DNA of 64,000 nt from Bacteroidota bacterium (lineage in GTDB: Bacteria; Bacteroidota; Bacteroidia; Chitinophagales; Chitinophagaceae), in contig JAIUNW010000001.1 of the NCBI GenBank assembly GCA_020161535.1, forward strand, positions 558,001-622,000. The letters are read 5' to 3'. Position 1 is the stretch's first letter, and the number at the start of each line of letters is the position of its first letter. A program made the translations under genes and the position numbers. The notes beneath the pieces were generated by a model. That model was given only the letters and a program-made list of their open reading frames with translations. It did no database searches and was not told where the DNA came from. Shown piece after piece: positions 8,174 through 17,738 of this stretch.

Positions 8174-8719
8174 ATGGATACACAACCGGGAATTGAAAAC
8201 GAGCATTTGCTTTGGGCCTATATCGATGGCCAATGCCTGCCGGCAGAAAAAGAAGCGGTGGAACTGCGCCTGTTGACCGATCCGTCGTTTAAAGCAGCGT
8301 ACGAAAGCCTGCTGGCCCTTCACCACAGCCTGCCGAACGCCATCGAGTTATCCGCCCCTTCCCTTCGTTTTAGCAAAAATGTAATGGAAGAAATTGGCCG
8401 CTTTGCCATTGCGCCGGCCATGAAAACCTATATTAATAAAAAGATTATTTACGGTATTGCCGGCTTTGTATTGGGGCTCATAGTGGTGCTGGTCGGTTAT
8501 GCGCTGGCAGGTACCGACTGGTCGGCCATCAACGACAGCAGCAAGAACTGGACGTTCAACTGGAAGTGGCAGCCACTGTCTCAATTCCATTGGCCCGATA
8601 ACAATGCCCTGGTAAGCGGCTTTTTCATCCTAAATGCATTCCTGGGCCTTTTCCTGCTCGATCGCTATTTGAGCAGCAAAAAGAGTCGTTCCGAATGGTC
8701 AAATAAAGTGTCAAAATAA
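8174..8719 (+). CDS. Putative membrane-bound anti-sigma factor
   Basis: A 181-residue protein with an N-terminal helical domain of the anti-sigma kind (LLWAYIDGQCLPAEKEAVEL) but without the zinc-binding HxxxCxxC motif. Two membrane helices follow (GIAGFVLGLIVVLVGYALAG and LVSGFFILNAFLGLFLLDRY). The position directly downstream of the ECF sigma gene supports the assignment: the cytoplasmic N-terminus would sequester the sigma factor. The ATG at 8174 is preferred over a TTG at 8156. Confidence 0.8.
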   Translation: MDTQPGIENEHLLWAYIDGQCLPAEKEAVELRLLTDPSFKAAYESLLALHHSLPNAIELSAPSLRFSKNVMEEIGRFAIAPAMKTYINKKIIYGIAGFVLGLIVVLVGYALAGTDWSAINDSSKNWTFNWKWQPLSQFHWPDNNALVSGFFILNAFLGLFLLDRYLSSKKSRSEWSNKVSK

Positions 8720-8727
8720 CCTTAAAC

Positions 8728-8749
8728 AAACGGTTGCACACCCGTTTTT
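8728..8749 (+). terminator. Weak intrinsic terminator after the sigma/anti-sigma pair
   Basis: Stem AAACGG (8728-8733) and CCGTTT (8742-8747) with an 8-nt loop, followed by TT. It lies 8 bp after the anti-sigma stop and before the NahK-like gene, so it probably separates the two transcription units. Confidence 0.45.
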
Positions 8750-8776
8750 GCGCTGAATCCAGTAAGTTAGCTGAAG

Positions 8777-9871
8777 ATGAATGCTACAGCGCAACCAGAC
8801 CTGGTCAAATCGATACTAGCTGATTTTCCGATACCATTGGAAAATATGAAGGTCCGTCCTTTTGGCTCAGGATTAATCAATGCCACCTATCTTATTGATT
8901 GCAGCAATGGTCAGTTTATTCTGCAAAGAATCAACCAGGAAGTTTTTAGACATCCGGAATACATCGCCGAAAATATTCGGTTGATCAACGACTATCTGCA
9001 ACGAACGCATCCTAATTATTTTTTTGTTAGTCCGCTGACCACCCGCCGGCACCAAAATATGTTCTGGCGACAGGACCTGGGTTATTACCGACTCACGCCC
9101 TTTGTTCCCGGTTCGCAGTCGATCGATGTAGTGGAAAATGCAGCCGAAGCCTTCGAATCATCGCAGCAATTTGGTCGGTTCACCGCCCGGCTCGCCAGAT
9201 TCGATCCGCATACTCTAAAAATAACGCTGCCCGATTTTCACAATCTCCGGTTGCGTTACAACCAGTTTACAAACACCTTGCAGCTCGGCAACCAGGAACG
9301 CATTCATGCCGCGCAAGAAGCCATCCAATTTATAGAATCGCAGCAATCGATCGTAAGGGAATACGAAAAAATTTGCAGCAACCCCCAGCAGTATCCGGTG
9401 CGGGTGATGCACCACGATACCAAGATCAGCAATGTATTGCTCGATAAAAACAAAAAAGGCATTTGTGTAATTGACCTCGACACTGTTATGCCGGGTTATT
9501 TCTTCAGTGATGTGGGCGATATGTTGCGCACGTATCTGTCGCCCGTAAGTGAAGAAGAGCGCGACTTCAATAAGATCGGCATTCGCATCCCGATTTTTGA
9601 AGCCATCGTGAAAGGTTATTTCAGTGAAATGAAAAACGAACTAACGAGCGCCGAGAAAGAAAGTTTTGTATTTGCCGGGAAGATTTTGATCTACATGCAG
9701 GCCATCCGCTTTCTAACCGACCATTTCAACAACGATATTTATTATGGCGCCAAATACCCCGGCCACAATTTCATCCGGGGAACCAACCAAATCGCTTTGC
9801 TCAAAAAACTGAACGAAGCTGAACCAGCGCTGCAAGCCATTTTAGTTCAACAAATAAACGATTCCAAATGA
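8777..9871 (+). CDS. NahK-like aminoglycoside-phosphotransferase-fold sugar 1-kinase
   Basis: A 364-residue APH-fold kinase resembling N-acetylhexosamine 1-kinase, which phosphorylates GalNAc or GlcNAc at C1. The nucleotide-loop region is FGSGLINATYLI (about 29-40). The catalytic loop MHHDTKISNVLL carries His212-x-Asp214 and Asn219, and the metal-binding Asp233 lies in VIDLDTVMPG. Its stop overlaps the GH109 start by 4 bp (ATGA), so the two are translationally coupled: GH109 would release alpha-GalNAc and this enzyme would activate it. Substrate is inferred from family and context. Confidence 0.85.
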   Translation: MNATAQPDLVKSILADFPIPLENMKVRPFGSGLINATYLIDCSNGQFILQRINQEVFRHPEYIAENIRLINDYLQRTHPNYFFVSPLTTRRHQNMFWRQDLGYYRLTPFVPGSQSIDVVENAAEAFESSQQFGRFTARLARFDPHTLKITLPDFHNLRLRYNQFTNTLQLGNQERIHAAQEAIQFIESQQSIVREYEKICSNPQQYPVRVMHHDTKISNVLLDKNKKGICVIDLDTVMPGYFFSDVGDMLRTYLSPVSEEERDFNKIGIRIPIFEAIVKGYFSEMKNELTSAEKESFVFAGKILIYMQAIRFLTDHFNNDIYYGAKYPGHNFIRGTNQIALLKKLNEAEPALQAILVQQINDSK

Positions 9872-11292
9872 GTGCCAATCGCCGCCATTTTCTTAGAGAC
9901 ATCACCCTCGGAACGGGTGCCTTGCTGACCGGCCTGCCTGCCATCGGTCATGAAAATGAAAAAGAAAAAGCATCGCCCATCGTGGGGCCTGCCGGTTTTA
10001 ATATGAGTGGATATGCCGCCCCCAAACTCGACAAAGTACGCATTGGCTTTGTGGGGTTGGGTATGCGCGGTCCCGGCGCTGTTGAACGCATGAGTTTTAT
10101 TGAAGGCGTAGAAATCAAAGCCCTTTGCGACAAATTTCCTGATCGCGTTAAAAAAGCACAGAAAATTTTGACCGATGCCGGCTTGCCCGCTGCAAAAGAG
10201 TATACCGGCAACGAAGGCTGGAAAGCCATGTGCGAAAGCAATGACCTCGATCTCATTTATATCACTACGCCCTGGAGCCTGCATACCACCATCGCGGTGT
10301 ATGCAATGGAACATGGCAAACATGCAGCCTCCGAAGTGCCTGCAGCCGAAACCATTGAAGAATGTTGGAAGCTGGTGGAGACTTCTGAAAAAACAAAGAA
10401 GCATTGCATGATGCTCGAAAATTGTTGCTATGATTTCTTTGAACTCCTAACGCTGAACATGGCGCGCAATGGCCTTTTCGGAGAATTGGTTCACGTAGAA
10501 GGCGCTTATATTCACAACCTGCTCGACCTGAATTTTTCCAAAACCGGTTATGCAGATATGTGGCGCTTGCGCGAGAATGGTCATCGTAACGGTAACCTAT
10601 ACCCGACGCATGGCCTCGGCCCCATCGCACAATGCCTGAACATCAACCGGGGCGACCAAATGGATCACCTCGTTTCCCTCAGCACCGATGATTTTCAGAT
10701 GAGCGCGCATGCCAAAGAACTGGCAGCCAAAGACAGTTTCTACAATGAATTCACGCCGCTGAAATACCGCGGTAACATGAATACCACCGTGGTTCGCACC
10801 CACAAAGGAAAAACCATCCTGGTGCAACACGATGTTACTTCTACGCGCCCCTATTCCCGCATCCACCTGGTAAGCGGCACTAAGGGCGTAGCACAGAAAT
10901 GGCCCGACCCCGCCAGAATTTCTTTTGGCCATGAATGGATCAAAGACGAGGAAATGAAATCGCTCGAAGAAAAATACACCCTGCCCATTGTAAAACACAT
11001 CGGCAATATTGCCAAAGAAGTAGGCGGACATGGTGGCATGGACTTTATCATGGACTGGCGCCTGATCGATTGCCTGCGCAATGGGTTGCCACTCGACCAG
11101 GATGTGTATGACGCTGCTTTGTGGAGTGCCATCGCGCCCTTGTCTGAAGCCAGTGTGGCCAAACGCGGCCGCAGCATCGACGTGCCAGACTTCACCCGCG
11201 GCAACTGGAAAACCAACAAGCCGGTGAACCTAACACTCGACGGCGGAGGCAATACCGGGGTACGAAAAGTTAACGCAAACAAGCAGTTGTAA
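9868..11292 (+). CDS. GH109 alpha-N-acetylgalactosaminidase (Gfo/Idh/MocA fold)
   Basis: A 474-residue NAD-dependent glycosidase that would remove terminal alpha-GalNAc by an oxidation-elimination-reduction mechanism. The N-terminus is a twin-arginine export signal (NRRHFLRDITLGTGALLTG). The Rossmann motif is IGFVGLGMRG (about 59-68), followed by ITTPWSLH and the family-diagnostic YPTHGLGPIAQCLNINRGD block. Export by Tat with bound NAD fits the family. It is coupled to the upstream NahK-like kinase, which suggests an O-glycan or blood-group-A-type substrate, although the kinase itself is cytoplasmic. Confidence 0.9.
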   Translation: MSANRRHFLRDITLGTGALLTGLPAIGHENEKEKASPIVGPAGFNMSGYAAPKLDKVRIGFVGLGMRGPGAVERMSFIEGVEIKALCDKFPDRVKKAQKILTDAGLPAAKEYTGNEGWKAMCESNDLDLIYITTPWSLHTTIAVYAMEHGKHAASEVPAAETIEECWKLVETSEKTKKHCMMLENCCYDFFELLTLNMARNGLFGELVHVEGAYIHNLLDLNFSKTGYADMWRLRENGHRNGNLYPTHGLGPIAQCLNINRGDQMDHLVSLSTDDFQMSAHAKELAAKDSFYNEFTPLKYRGNMNTTVVRTHKGKTILVQHDVTSTRPYSRIHLVSGTKGVAQKWPDPARISFGHEWIKDEEMKSLEEKYTLPIVKHIGNIAKEVGGHGGMDFIMDWRLIDCLRNGLPLDQDVYDAALWSAIAPLSEASVAKRGRSIDVPDFTRGNWKTNKPVNLTLDGGGNTGVRKVNANKQL

Positions 11293-11311
11293 TAACTACC
11301 TTGCTGTTACA

Positions 11312-12604
11312 ATGATCGAAATGAAAAGATATGTTAGAGGCTGGGGGTTGGCGTTGGTGCTGGCCTCCAGTTTTTTATTGGTGACTGTTTGCGCTGCAGC
11401 GCAAACAACCAAGAAGCGAAAAGTGGTATTTGTTATCGCCGATGGCATCCCGGCCGATGTACTGGAAAAAGTAGCCACCCCTAATATGGATGCGATCGCC
11501 CAAAAAGGCAAATACCTTCGCGCTTATGTGGGGGGCGGTAAAGAAACTTATTCTGAAACACCCACTATTTCTGCCGTGGGTTACAATAGTTTGCTCACCG
11601 GTACCTGGGCCAATAAACACAATGTGTGGGACAATGATATTGCCGATCCGAATTATAACTACCCCACCATTTTCCGGTTGTATAAAAACCAGTTTCCATC
11701 AGGGAAGATTGCGGTTTACTCAAGCTGGACCGACAACCGAACCAAGCTCGTGGGCGATGGCATGGCGCAAACCAAAAAACTTCAGGTCGACTACCATGCC
11801 GATGGATTTGAACTAGATACCGTTCGTTTTCCGCATGATAAACAACGCGACTATATGCACCGCATCGATGAAGCGGTGATAGATGCCGCCACAGCGGGCA
11901 TTCGCCAACAGGCACCTGATTTGAGTTGGGTGTACCTCGAATACACCGACGACATGGGCCATATGTATGGCGACAGTGAACAGTTTCACAAAGCCATTGC
12001 ATACCTCGACGCGCAGATGGGCCGATTGTGGTCGGCTATACGTTACCGTGAGCAAAAGTTTGGGGAAGAATGGATGATCGTCATCACCACTGATCATGGC
12101 CGGGGCGAAAATGATGGCAAAGACCATGGCGCACAATCAGACCGCCAACGCAGTACCTGGATGGTAACCAGCCTGGCTAACGTCAATGCCTACCCGAATT
12201 TCCGGAAGCCTGGTATCGTTGATATTTTTCCGACAATCGCCCGCTTTATGAACTTGCGTGTACCAACCGATATAAGCCGCGAAACAGACGGCATTCCGAT
12301 GATTGGTGCCGTTTCTCTGGTTGATATGCGGGTCAATGGATTCCAGAACAAACTGGATATCGAATGGACGCCTTTAGATCCAAGCGATAAATCGACCGTG
12401 AAAATATGGGTCAGCAACAGTAATAATTACAAATCAGGTGGAAAAGATGACTATACACTGGTTGCAGAAGTTCCAATCTCTCGGCAACACGCCAGTATTC
12501 CTTGGCATAATCAAAACCCCATTACCAAAATTGTATTGGAAGGCACCCACAATAGTTTGAACCGCTGGGTGATGAACCCTCCACCGCCGGCCGAAAAACA
12601 ATAA
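11312..12604 (+). CDS. Exported alkaline-phosphatase-superfamily nucleotide pyrophosphatase/phosphodiesterase
   Basis: A 430-residue secreted metalloenzyme of the NPP branch. A signal peptide (RGWGLALVLASSFLLVTVCA) precedes the metal-binding VFVIADGIP, the nucleophile region TPTISAVGYNSLLTG (probable Thr or Ser nucleophile), YTDDMGHMYG and the metal ligands in ITTDHGRGENDGKDHG. A C-terminal domain of about 100 residues looks beta-rich. It starts 19 bp after GH109 and may belong to that operon. An ATG at 11321 is an equally good start. The substrate (phosphodiester or phosphonate) is not evident. Confidence 0.85.
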   Translation: MIEMKRYVRGWGLALVLASSFLLVTVCAAAQTTKKRKVVFVIADGIPADVLEKVATPNMDAIAQKGKYLRAYVGGGKETYSETPTISAVGYNSLLTGTWANKHNVWDNDIADPNYNYPTIFRLYKNQFPSGKIAVYSSWTDNRTKLVGDGMAQTKKLQVDYHADGFELDTVRFPHDKQRDYMHRIDEAVIDAATAGIRQQAPDLSWVYLEYTDDMGHMYGDSEQFHKAIAYLDAQMGRLWSAIRYREQKFGEEWMIVITTDHGRGENDGKDHGAQSDRQRSTWMVTSLANVNAYPNFRKPGIVDIFPTIARFMNLRVPTDISRETDGIPMIGAVSLVDMRVNGFQNKLDIEWTPLDPSDKSTVKIWVSNSNNYKSGGKDDYTLVAEVPISRQHASIPWHNQNPITKIVLEGTHNSLNRWVMNPPPPAEKQ

Positions 12605-12614
12605 TTTTCTACGA

Positions 12615-13286
12615 CTATAATTTCAGCATTTCTGCCAACATCAGTTCGGCTACCAGGTTATTGCCCGTGGCATTCAGGTGAACACCATCTGTTGTTAGTA
12701 TACCTTGTTTTTCGTTGGCTGCATTGTGCGCGGCATCGTAGCTGGTAAACTGCTGGCGCAGATCCACCAACGGCAAACTGTTCTCTGCCGCCAGCTTGCG
12801 AATGGCATCGCTATAGATATCGAGGTCTTTGTCCTGCTCGTTTTCGCCCGATTTCTTTTCACCAATAACAGCCGGTGTCACCAACACCACTTTCGCGCCG
12901 GCGCCTTTGATCTTTTTGATTAGTGCCGTGTAAAAGCGACTGAATTTATCGAGGTCGGTACCGGTATGCAAAAGCGATTTATGCCACACATCATTTACGC
13001 CGATATAGATAAAAACAATATCAGGCTTTTTGTTGAGCACATCGTCTTCCAACCGGAGATAAAGATCATATACTTTGTTACCACCAATGCCGGCACCAAT
13101 TAATTCATACGCGTCGGCCTTGCCCTTTTTCTGCAACAGGTCGCCAATAACGTTGATATAACCACCCTTCTCCACCCCCGCCTGGGTGATGGAGTCACCG
13201 AAAAAAATCACTTTCTTTTTCGTAGCAGGATTTATCATCGCGAGCAACATGAGCGTGAGCGTTACCAGCAGAATACTTTTTTTCAT
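12615..13286 (-). CDS. Secreted SGNH/GDSL-family esterase
   Basis: A 223-residue hydrolase with an N-terminal signal sequence (KKSILLVTLTLMLLAMINPA). The four SGNH blocks are visible: FFGDSITQAG (Ser nucleophile), GAGIGGNKV (Gly), YIGVNDVW (Asn) and TTDGVHLNATGN (Asp/His). It probably deacetylates carbohydrates or lipids in the periplasm. The ATG at 13286 is used because the next upstream in-frame start is TTG. It converges on the phosphodiesterase gene with 10 bp between stops. Confidence 0.88.
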   Translation of the reverse strand: MKKSILLVTLTLMLLAMINPATKKKVIFFGDSITQAGVEKGGYINVIGDLLQKKGKADAYELIGAGIGGNKVYDLYLRLEDDVLNKKPDIVFIYIGVNDVWHKSLLHTGTDLDKFSRFYTALIKKIKGAGAKVVLVTPAVIGEKKSGENEQDKDLDIYSDAIRKLAAENSLPLVDLRQQFTSYDAAHNAANEKQGILTTDGVHLNATGNNLVAELMLAEMLKL

Positions 13287-13316
13287 ACGCAAAAACTTGA
13301 AAAAATTTGCCGGGTT

Positions 13317-13688
13317 CTACTTCTGGTACCCGTAGGTTTTATGGTAATAAATATACGATACAACCAGAATGGCGAGCACAATCAAGGGGAAAAAGCTTTG
13401 CCCGTTCACACCATCCACCGCAAAATGACTAATCGCCGCGAAAATAAAATCAAATGCGAAACCGGCATAAGCCCACTCTTTCACGCGTTTTGGCACTGCA
13501 GGCACAATCAAGGCGAGGGCGCCCAGCACTTTGAATACAACCAGGGCATTGCCAAAATATTCCGGATACCCCAAATGCCGGATGCCTTCTTTGGCCATTT
13601 CCGTTTGGGAAGTAAAAGCAGGTAATACACCTTCAAATAAAAAAATCAGGGTGGTCGTGACCCAGTATATAATTCTATCTCGCTTCAT
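13317..13688 (-). CDS. DoxX-like membrane protein
   Basis: A 123-residue four-helix membrane protein (VTTTLIFLFEGVLPAF, ALVVFKVLGALALIVPAV, WAYAGFAFDFIFAAISHFAV, PLIVLAILVVSYIYY) with the DoxX-like glycine/alanine pattern. These proteins are linked to quinone or redox homeostasis but are functionally vague. It is followed by the SGNH gene 30 bp downstream on the same strand. Confidence 0.8.
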   Translation of the reverse strand: MKRDRIIYWVTTTLIFLFEGVLPAFTSQTEMAKEGIRHLGYPEYFGNALVVFKVLGALALIVPAVPKRVKEWAYAGFAFDFIFAAISHFAVDGVNGQSFFPLIVLAILVVSYIYYHKTYGYQK

Positions 13689-13724
13689 GTCAGCTTGGTT
13701 TTAGTTTGCTTAAAGTTAGGGGGA

Positions 13725-14801
13725 TTACCTGATCATCGGAAATAGCCGCATCGCATTTTCTGCATATACTTTTTTGAGGATGGCATCCGGCAGGCCCATT
13801 CCGTACACACGCCAGAAAGCATGGTAACGTTTGTGGTAAGGAAAATACTCATCGTCGGTTTCCAGTACACGGAAATAAGTGGCATATTCACTGGGTACCC
13901 AACTGTCTTTCCCGAAAAGTATCCGATCCTGGTATTTCTCAAAAAAAGCACGGGCACGTTTTGGTTGTCGACCCAGTTCAGCAATCACGGCCCCCATTTC
14001 AACCAGCACATTGGGCAAACGGGTCAGCAGTTCATCAAGTTTGTCCAAGTCGTTTGGATACCAGCCAAAATGAGCGGCAATAAAAGTTGTTTGGGGATGT
14101 TTGGCAAACATCCGGTGCTGTTCTTCGATCAGGGTATCCCAGGGTGCCGGGTTGTTTGGCCCGCGCTGCCGTTGGGGATGCGTTTGCAATTCCATTAGTC
14201 GCTCGTTCTTACCATCCATCGGATCCCAGAAAGATTTTGGATCGGCCGTATGAATGAGCACGGGAATTTTCAACGCGCCTGCCTTGGCCCAAATGGCATC
14301 CAGTCGCGGATCATCCACCGTAACCCTCTTCCCTCGGTTATCCATAACCGAAAAACCAAGGTTCTTAAAAATCTTAAGTCCTGCCGCACCGTTTTTTACA
14401 TCTTCGGCCAGTTGCGTTGCCGCCCGCTCCGACCAGCCCGCTTCGCCGATGCCATCAAAATCAATATTGGCAAAAACAAGGAACCGATCCGGGTAATTTT
14501 CTTTGATCAGGTCCAGCATTTTTTTCAGCGAATTGCCCGAACCGCCGCTCAGGTTCACCATCACCCGCATATTCATTTTGTCCATTTCTTTCACCAGGTC
14601 TTGCAGGCTGCTTTTACTCATCGACCATTGGTGGTTGTGCACATCGATAAACGGAAATTTGGCGCGGTTTACGAGGTGTTCCGGCACTTTTAAGGTAGAT
14701 GGCGGATCGTATTCATCATAAGCCGGTTTCGATTGCTGGGCACAGGCCATGCCGGATGCGAGCATAAAACAAAACAAGGCAAATTGCTGATATATTTTCA
14801 T
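13725..14801 (-). CDS. Exported amidohydrolase-superfamily (PF04909-type) protein
   Basis: A 358-residue TIM-barrel hydrolase or decarboxylase-like protein. After a signal peptide (MKIYQQFALFCFMLASGMAC), metal-ligand candidates appear in order: FIDVHNHQW, LKIFKNLGF, PVLIHTADP, FIAAHFGWYP and ILFGKDSWVPS. This matches the amidohydrolase_2 family (ACMSD/uracil-5-carboxylate decarboxylase relatives). The ATG at 14801 gives the signal peptide; an upstream reading to 14906 would enter the divergent ABC gene. The substrate is unknown. Confidence 0.82.
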   Translation of the reverse strand: MKIYQQFALFCFMLASGMACAQQSKPAYDEYDPPSTLKVPEHLVNRAKFPFIDVHNHQWSMSKSSLQDLVKEMDKMNMRVMVNLSGGSGNSLKKMLDLIKENYPDRFLVFANIDFDGIGEAGWSERAATQLAEDVKNGAAGLKIFKNLGFSVMDNRGKRVTVDDPRLDAIWAKAGALKIPVLIHTADPKSFWDPMDGKNERLMELQTHPQRQRGPNNPAPWDTLIEEQHRMFAKHPQTTFIAAHFGWYPNDLDKLDELLTRLPNVLVEMGAVIAELGRQPKRARAFFEKYQDRILFGKDSWVPSEYATYFRVLETDDEYFPYHKRYHAFWRVYGMGLPDAILKKVYAENAMRLFPMIR

Positions 14802-14838
14802 CGGCGCTTGATTGAACGGGTTGATTAAATTGCAGTCT

Positions 14839-16719
14839 ATGGCCAGACCTTCCCCAGACGATCGACCCAAGGTAAAGATAACGCGTGCGCGCTTACAACA
14901 GGCCATGGGGCTGTTTACCTATATGCGCCCCTATCGCTGGCGTTTTTTCGCGGCCCTGGTATGCATCGCACTTTCGGCATTCAGCACCAGTTTGTTTCCG
15001 CTGTTTTTGGGCAAGATGATCGATGCAGCAGGCGGCCATGCCACTACGCCGGCACCATCGGCATTTTCAGGTAATATGGTACCGGGGCTCGGCGCACGCC
15101 TTAAATCAGCCAACTGGAGCCTCAATTTCTGCTTGTTGCTGATCTTCCTGCAACTCGGTGTGCAAACCATTTTTTCTTTCTTGCGGGTCTACCTGCTCAC
15201 CGAAGTGGGTGAACGTTCGCTGGCCAATATGCGCAAAGATGTTTTCAGTCGACTGCTCACCATGCCGATGTCGTTCTTTAATGAAAAACGTGTGGGCGAA
15301 CTGGCCAATAGAATTTCTTCCGACCTGTCTTATATACAAGATGCTTTGTCGTTTACACTGGCTGAATTTTTGCGCGGCATTTTCACCCTGCTGATTGGGC
15401 TTGCATTTATTTTTTGGATCAATGCCAAGCTGGCATTGGTCATGTTGTCGGTCGTGCCGCTACTGGCCATCTTAGCCGTGATCTTTGGCCGCTTCATTCG
15501 CAAACTGGCAAAGCGTGCGCAAGACCAACTTGCCGAGAGCGGCAATATCGTGAATGATGCGTTTCATGGCATCACGGTGGTGAAAGCATTTACACACGAA
15601 TATGAAGAAGTGAATCGCTACAGTAAAAGTGTGCACGAAGTAGTAGACACGGCTATTACGAATGCCCGGTATCGGGGCGCTTTTATTTCCTTTATGGTGT
15701 TCAGCCTTTTTGGCACCATCGCCTTTGTGATGTGGTATGGCGCGCGCTTGGTACAATCAGGGCAATTGAGCATTGGCTTACTCACCATGTTTGTGATTTT
15801 CTCGGTGCTGGTGGGCGGTACTTTTGCCGGCTTCGCGGATTTGTTCTCGCAGTTGCAAAAAACCCTGGGTGCCACCGAAAGCATCCGCGATATACTGCGT
15901 GAAACCGGCGAACCCGTTACCCTGGCGCATATAGAAACAGATCCTGCATTTCGGTTACACGGCGCCGTTCGTTTCGACAACGTCGTGTTTCACTATCCTT
16001 CACGACCCGATGTACCAGTATTGCGTGGCTTATCGTTGACGGCTTCACCGGGGCAGCAGGTGGCCCTGGTTGGGCCTAGTGGCGCTGGCAAAACCACCAT
16101 TGCTTCCTTGCTGTTACAATTTTACCAGCCCGATAGCGGCCGGATTCTTTTTGATGACAAAGACGCAACTTCGTTTCCGTTGTCGCAACTCCGGCACCAA
16201 CTGGCCTATGTACCGCAAGATGTGATTTTGTTTGGTGGTACTATCAAAGAAAATATTGCCTATGGGCGCCCGGGCGCCAGTGATGAAGAAATAGAAGCGG
16301 CGGCAGTAAAAGCCAATGCCCATTTGTTTATTGCAGGGTTTCCGGAAGGGTATGATACGTTGGTGGGGGAACGGGGTATTCAGTTGAGCGGCGGACAAAG
16401 ACAGCGTATCGCCATTGCGCGCGCTATTCTCAAAAACCCGGCAATACTAATATTGGACGAAGCAACTTCGGCGCTCGACAGTGAAAGCGAGCAACTGGTG
16501 CAAGACGCACTCGACAATCTCATGCGCGGGCGCACTTCTTTTGCGATTGCACATCGCTTGTCGACCATTCGCAACGCTGATCTCATCGCCGTGATTGACA
16601 AAGGTGCCGTGATTGAATCGGGCAGTCACGCCAGCCTGATGGCCCATAATGGTCTATACAAAAAACTGAACGAAATGCAGTTTGATTTCAACATCTCGTT
16701 CAGCGACGAAAATACCTAA
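14839..16719 (+). CDS. ABC exporter half-transporter (MsbA/ABCB-like)
   Basis: A 626-residue fused permease-ATPase. Six membrane helices occupy about residues 30-330, beginning with RFFAALVCIALSAFSTSLFP. The ATPase domain carries Walker A GPSGAGKT, Q-loop AYVPQDVILFGGT, signature LSGGQRQRIAIARA, Walker B ILILDEATSALD and the switch His in AIAHRLSTI. It probably works as a homodimer exporting lipid or drug. ATG 14839 is preferred; an ATG at 14812 would add nine residues and leave only 10 bp to the divergent amidohydrolase. Confidence 0.92.
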   Translation: MARPSPDDRPKVKITRARLQQAMGLFTYMRPYRWRFFAALVCIALSAFSTSLFPLFLGKMIDAAGGHATTPAPSAFSGNMVPGLGARLKSANWSLNFCLLLIFLQLGVQTIFSFLRVYLLTEVGERSLANMRKDVFSRLLTMPMSFFNEKRVGELANRISSDLSYIQDALSFTLAEFLRGIFTLLIGLAFIFWINAKLALVMLSVVPLLAILAVIFGRFIRKLAKRAQDQLAESGNIVNDAFHGITVVKAFTHEYEEVNRYSKSVHEVVDTAITNARYRGAFISFMVFSLFGTIAFVMWYGARLVQSGQLSIGLLTMFVIFSVLVGGTFAGFADLFSQLQKTLGATESIRDILRETGEPVTLAHIETDPAFRLHGAVRFDNVVFHYPSRPDVPVLRGLSLTASPGQQVALVGPSGAGKTTIASLLLQFYQPDSGRILFDDKDATSFPLSQLRHQLAYVPQDVILFGGTIKENIAYGRPGASDEEIEAAAVKANAHLFIAGFPEGYDTLVGERGIQLSGGQRQRIAIARAILKNPAILILDEATSALDSESEQLVQDALDNLMRGRTSFAIAHRLSTIRNADLIAVIDKGAVIESGSHASLMAHNGLYKKLNEMQFDFNISFSDENT

Positions 16720-16723
16720 CTGT

Positions 16724-17719
16724 TTAGCCCAAAATGCCGTTGATTTTTTTCAATTCACCGGCGCTAAACGAAATATTTTTCAAACAACCAATAGAGTCGA
16801 CAATCTGTGCCGGCTTACTCGCACCAATGAGCACTGAACTTATGCGTGGGTCTTTTAAGATCCATGCCAGTGCAAATTGCGCCAGGCTCTGGCCGCGTTG
16901 CTGCGCGATCTCGTTCAAAGCACGAATCTTACGCAGTTTGTCTTCGGTAACAGCGCCTTCTTCCAGGGCCCCGTTGCCCCGGTGTGAAGCCGCGCGCGAA
17001 TCGGCCGGAATTCCAGCCAGGTATTTATTGGTCAACAGTCCCTGTGCCAGGGGCGAGAAGGGAATGCAACCCACTCCTTCGTGGTGCAGCACATGCAACA
17101 ATTTCTTTTCCACCCATCTGTCGAACAGCGAATAACGGGGCTGGTGAATAAGACAGGGTGTGCCCAGTTCACGCAGCATTTGGATGGCCTGCTTTGCTTC
17201 GCGGGCGCCGTAGTTTGATATGCCCACATACAAGGCTTTTCCGCTGCGAACAATGCCGTCGAGGGCTACCATGGTTTCTTCCAATGGCGTGTTGGGATCA
17301 GGTCGGTGGTGATAGAAAATATCTACATAGTTCAGTCCCATGCGTCGCAGACTCTGATCAAGACTCGATACCAGGTATTTTTTTGAGCCCCAGTCGCCAT
17401 AGGGCCCGGCCCACATGGTATAACCCGCCTTGGTGGAGATGATCAACTCATCACGGTGGGTGACGAAATCCTGTTGGAACAGTTGCCCGAAACTGGATTC
17501 GGCTGAGCCGGGCGGCGGACCATAATTATTGGCCAAATCAAAGTGCGTGATGCCATGATCAAAAGCTGTGCGAAGCATTTGGCGTGCATTGTCGAGGTCG
17601 TCGATGGCGCCGAAATTGTGCCAAAGGCCGAGTGATAATGCCGGCAATAGCAGGCCTGATTTTCCGCAGCGGCGGTAGGTCATAGTATCATATCGATCAG
17701 GAGCGGCCAGGTATGACAT
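16724..17719 (-). CDS. Aldo/keto reductase, YghZ / Kv-beta-like
   Basis: A 331-residue NADPH-dependent reductase. The catalytic tetrad is visible: Asp and Tyr in FDLANNYGPPPGS, Lys in ISTKAGYTMW and His in IFYHHRPDP. The cofactor segment is VLIGASKPAQI. The TMWAGPYGDWGSKKYL block is typical of the YghZ (L-glyceraldehyde-3-phosphate reductase) subgroup. The ATG at 17719 gives the family N-terminus; codons upstream to 17776 overlap the GH20 tail. It starts 19 bp after the GH20 stop, on the same strand. Confidence 0.9.
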   Translation of the reverse strand: MSYLAAPDRYDTMTYRRCGKSGLLLPALSLGLWHNFGAIDDLDNARQMLRTAFDHGITHFDLANNYGPPPGSAESSFGQLFQQDFVTHRDELIISTKAGYTMWAGPYGDWGSKKYLVSSLDQSLRRMGLNYVDIFYHHRPDPNTPLEETMVALDGIVRSGKALYVGISNYGAREAKQAIQMLRELGTPCLIHQPRYSLFDRWVEKKLLHVLHHEGVGCIPFSPLAQGLLTNKYLAGIPADSRAASHRGNGALEEGAVTEDKLRKIRALNEIAQQRGQSLAQFALAWILKDPRISSVLIGASKPAQIVDSIGCLKNISFSAGELKKINGILG

Positions 17720-17738
17720 AAGATTTTTTTTACGAACG

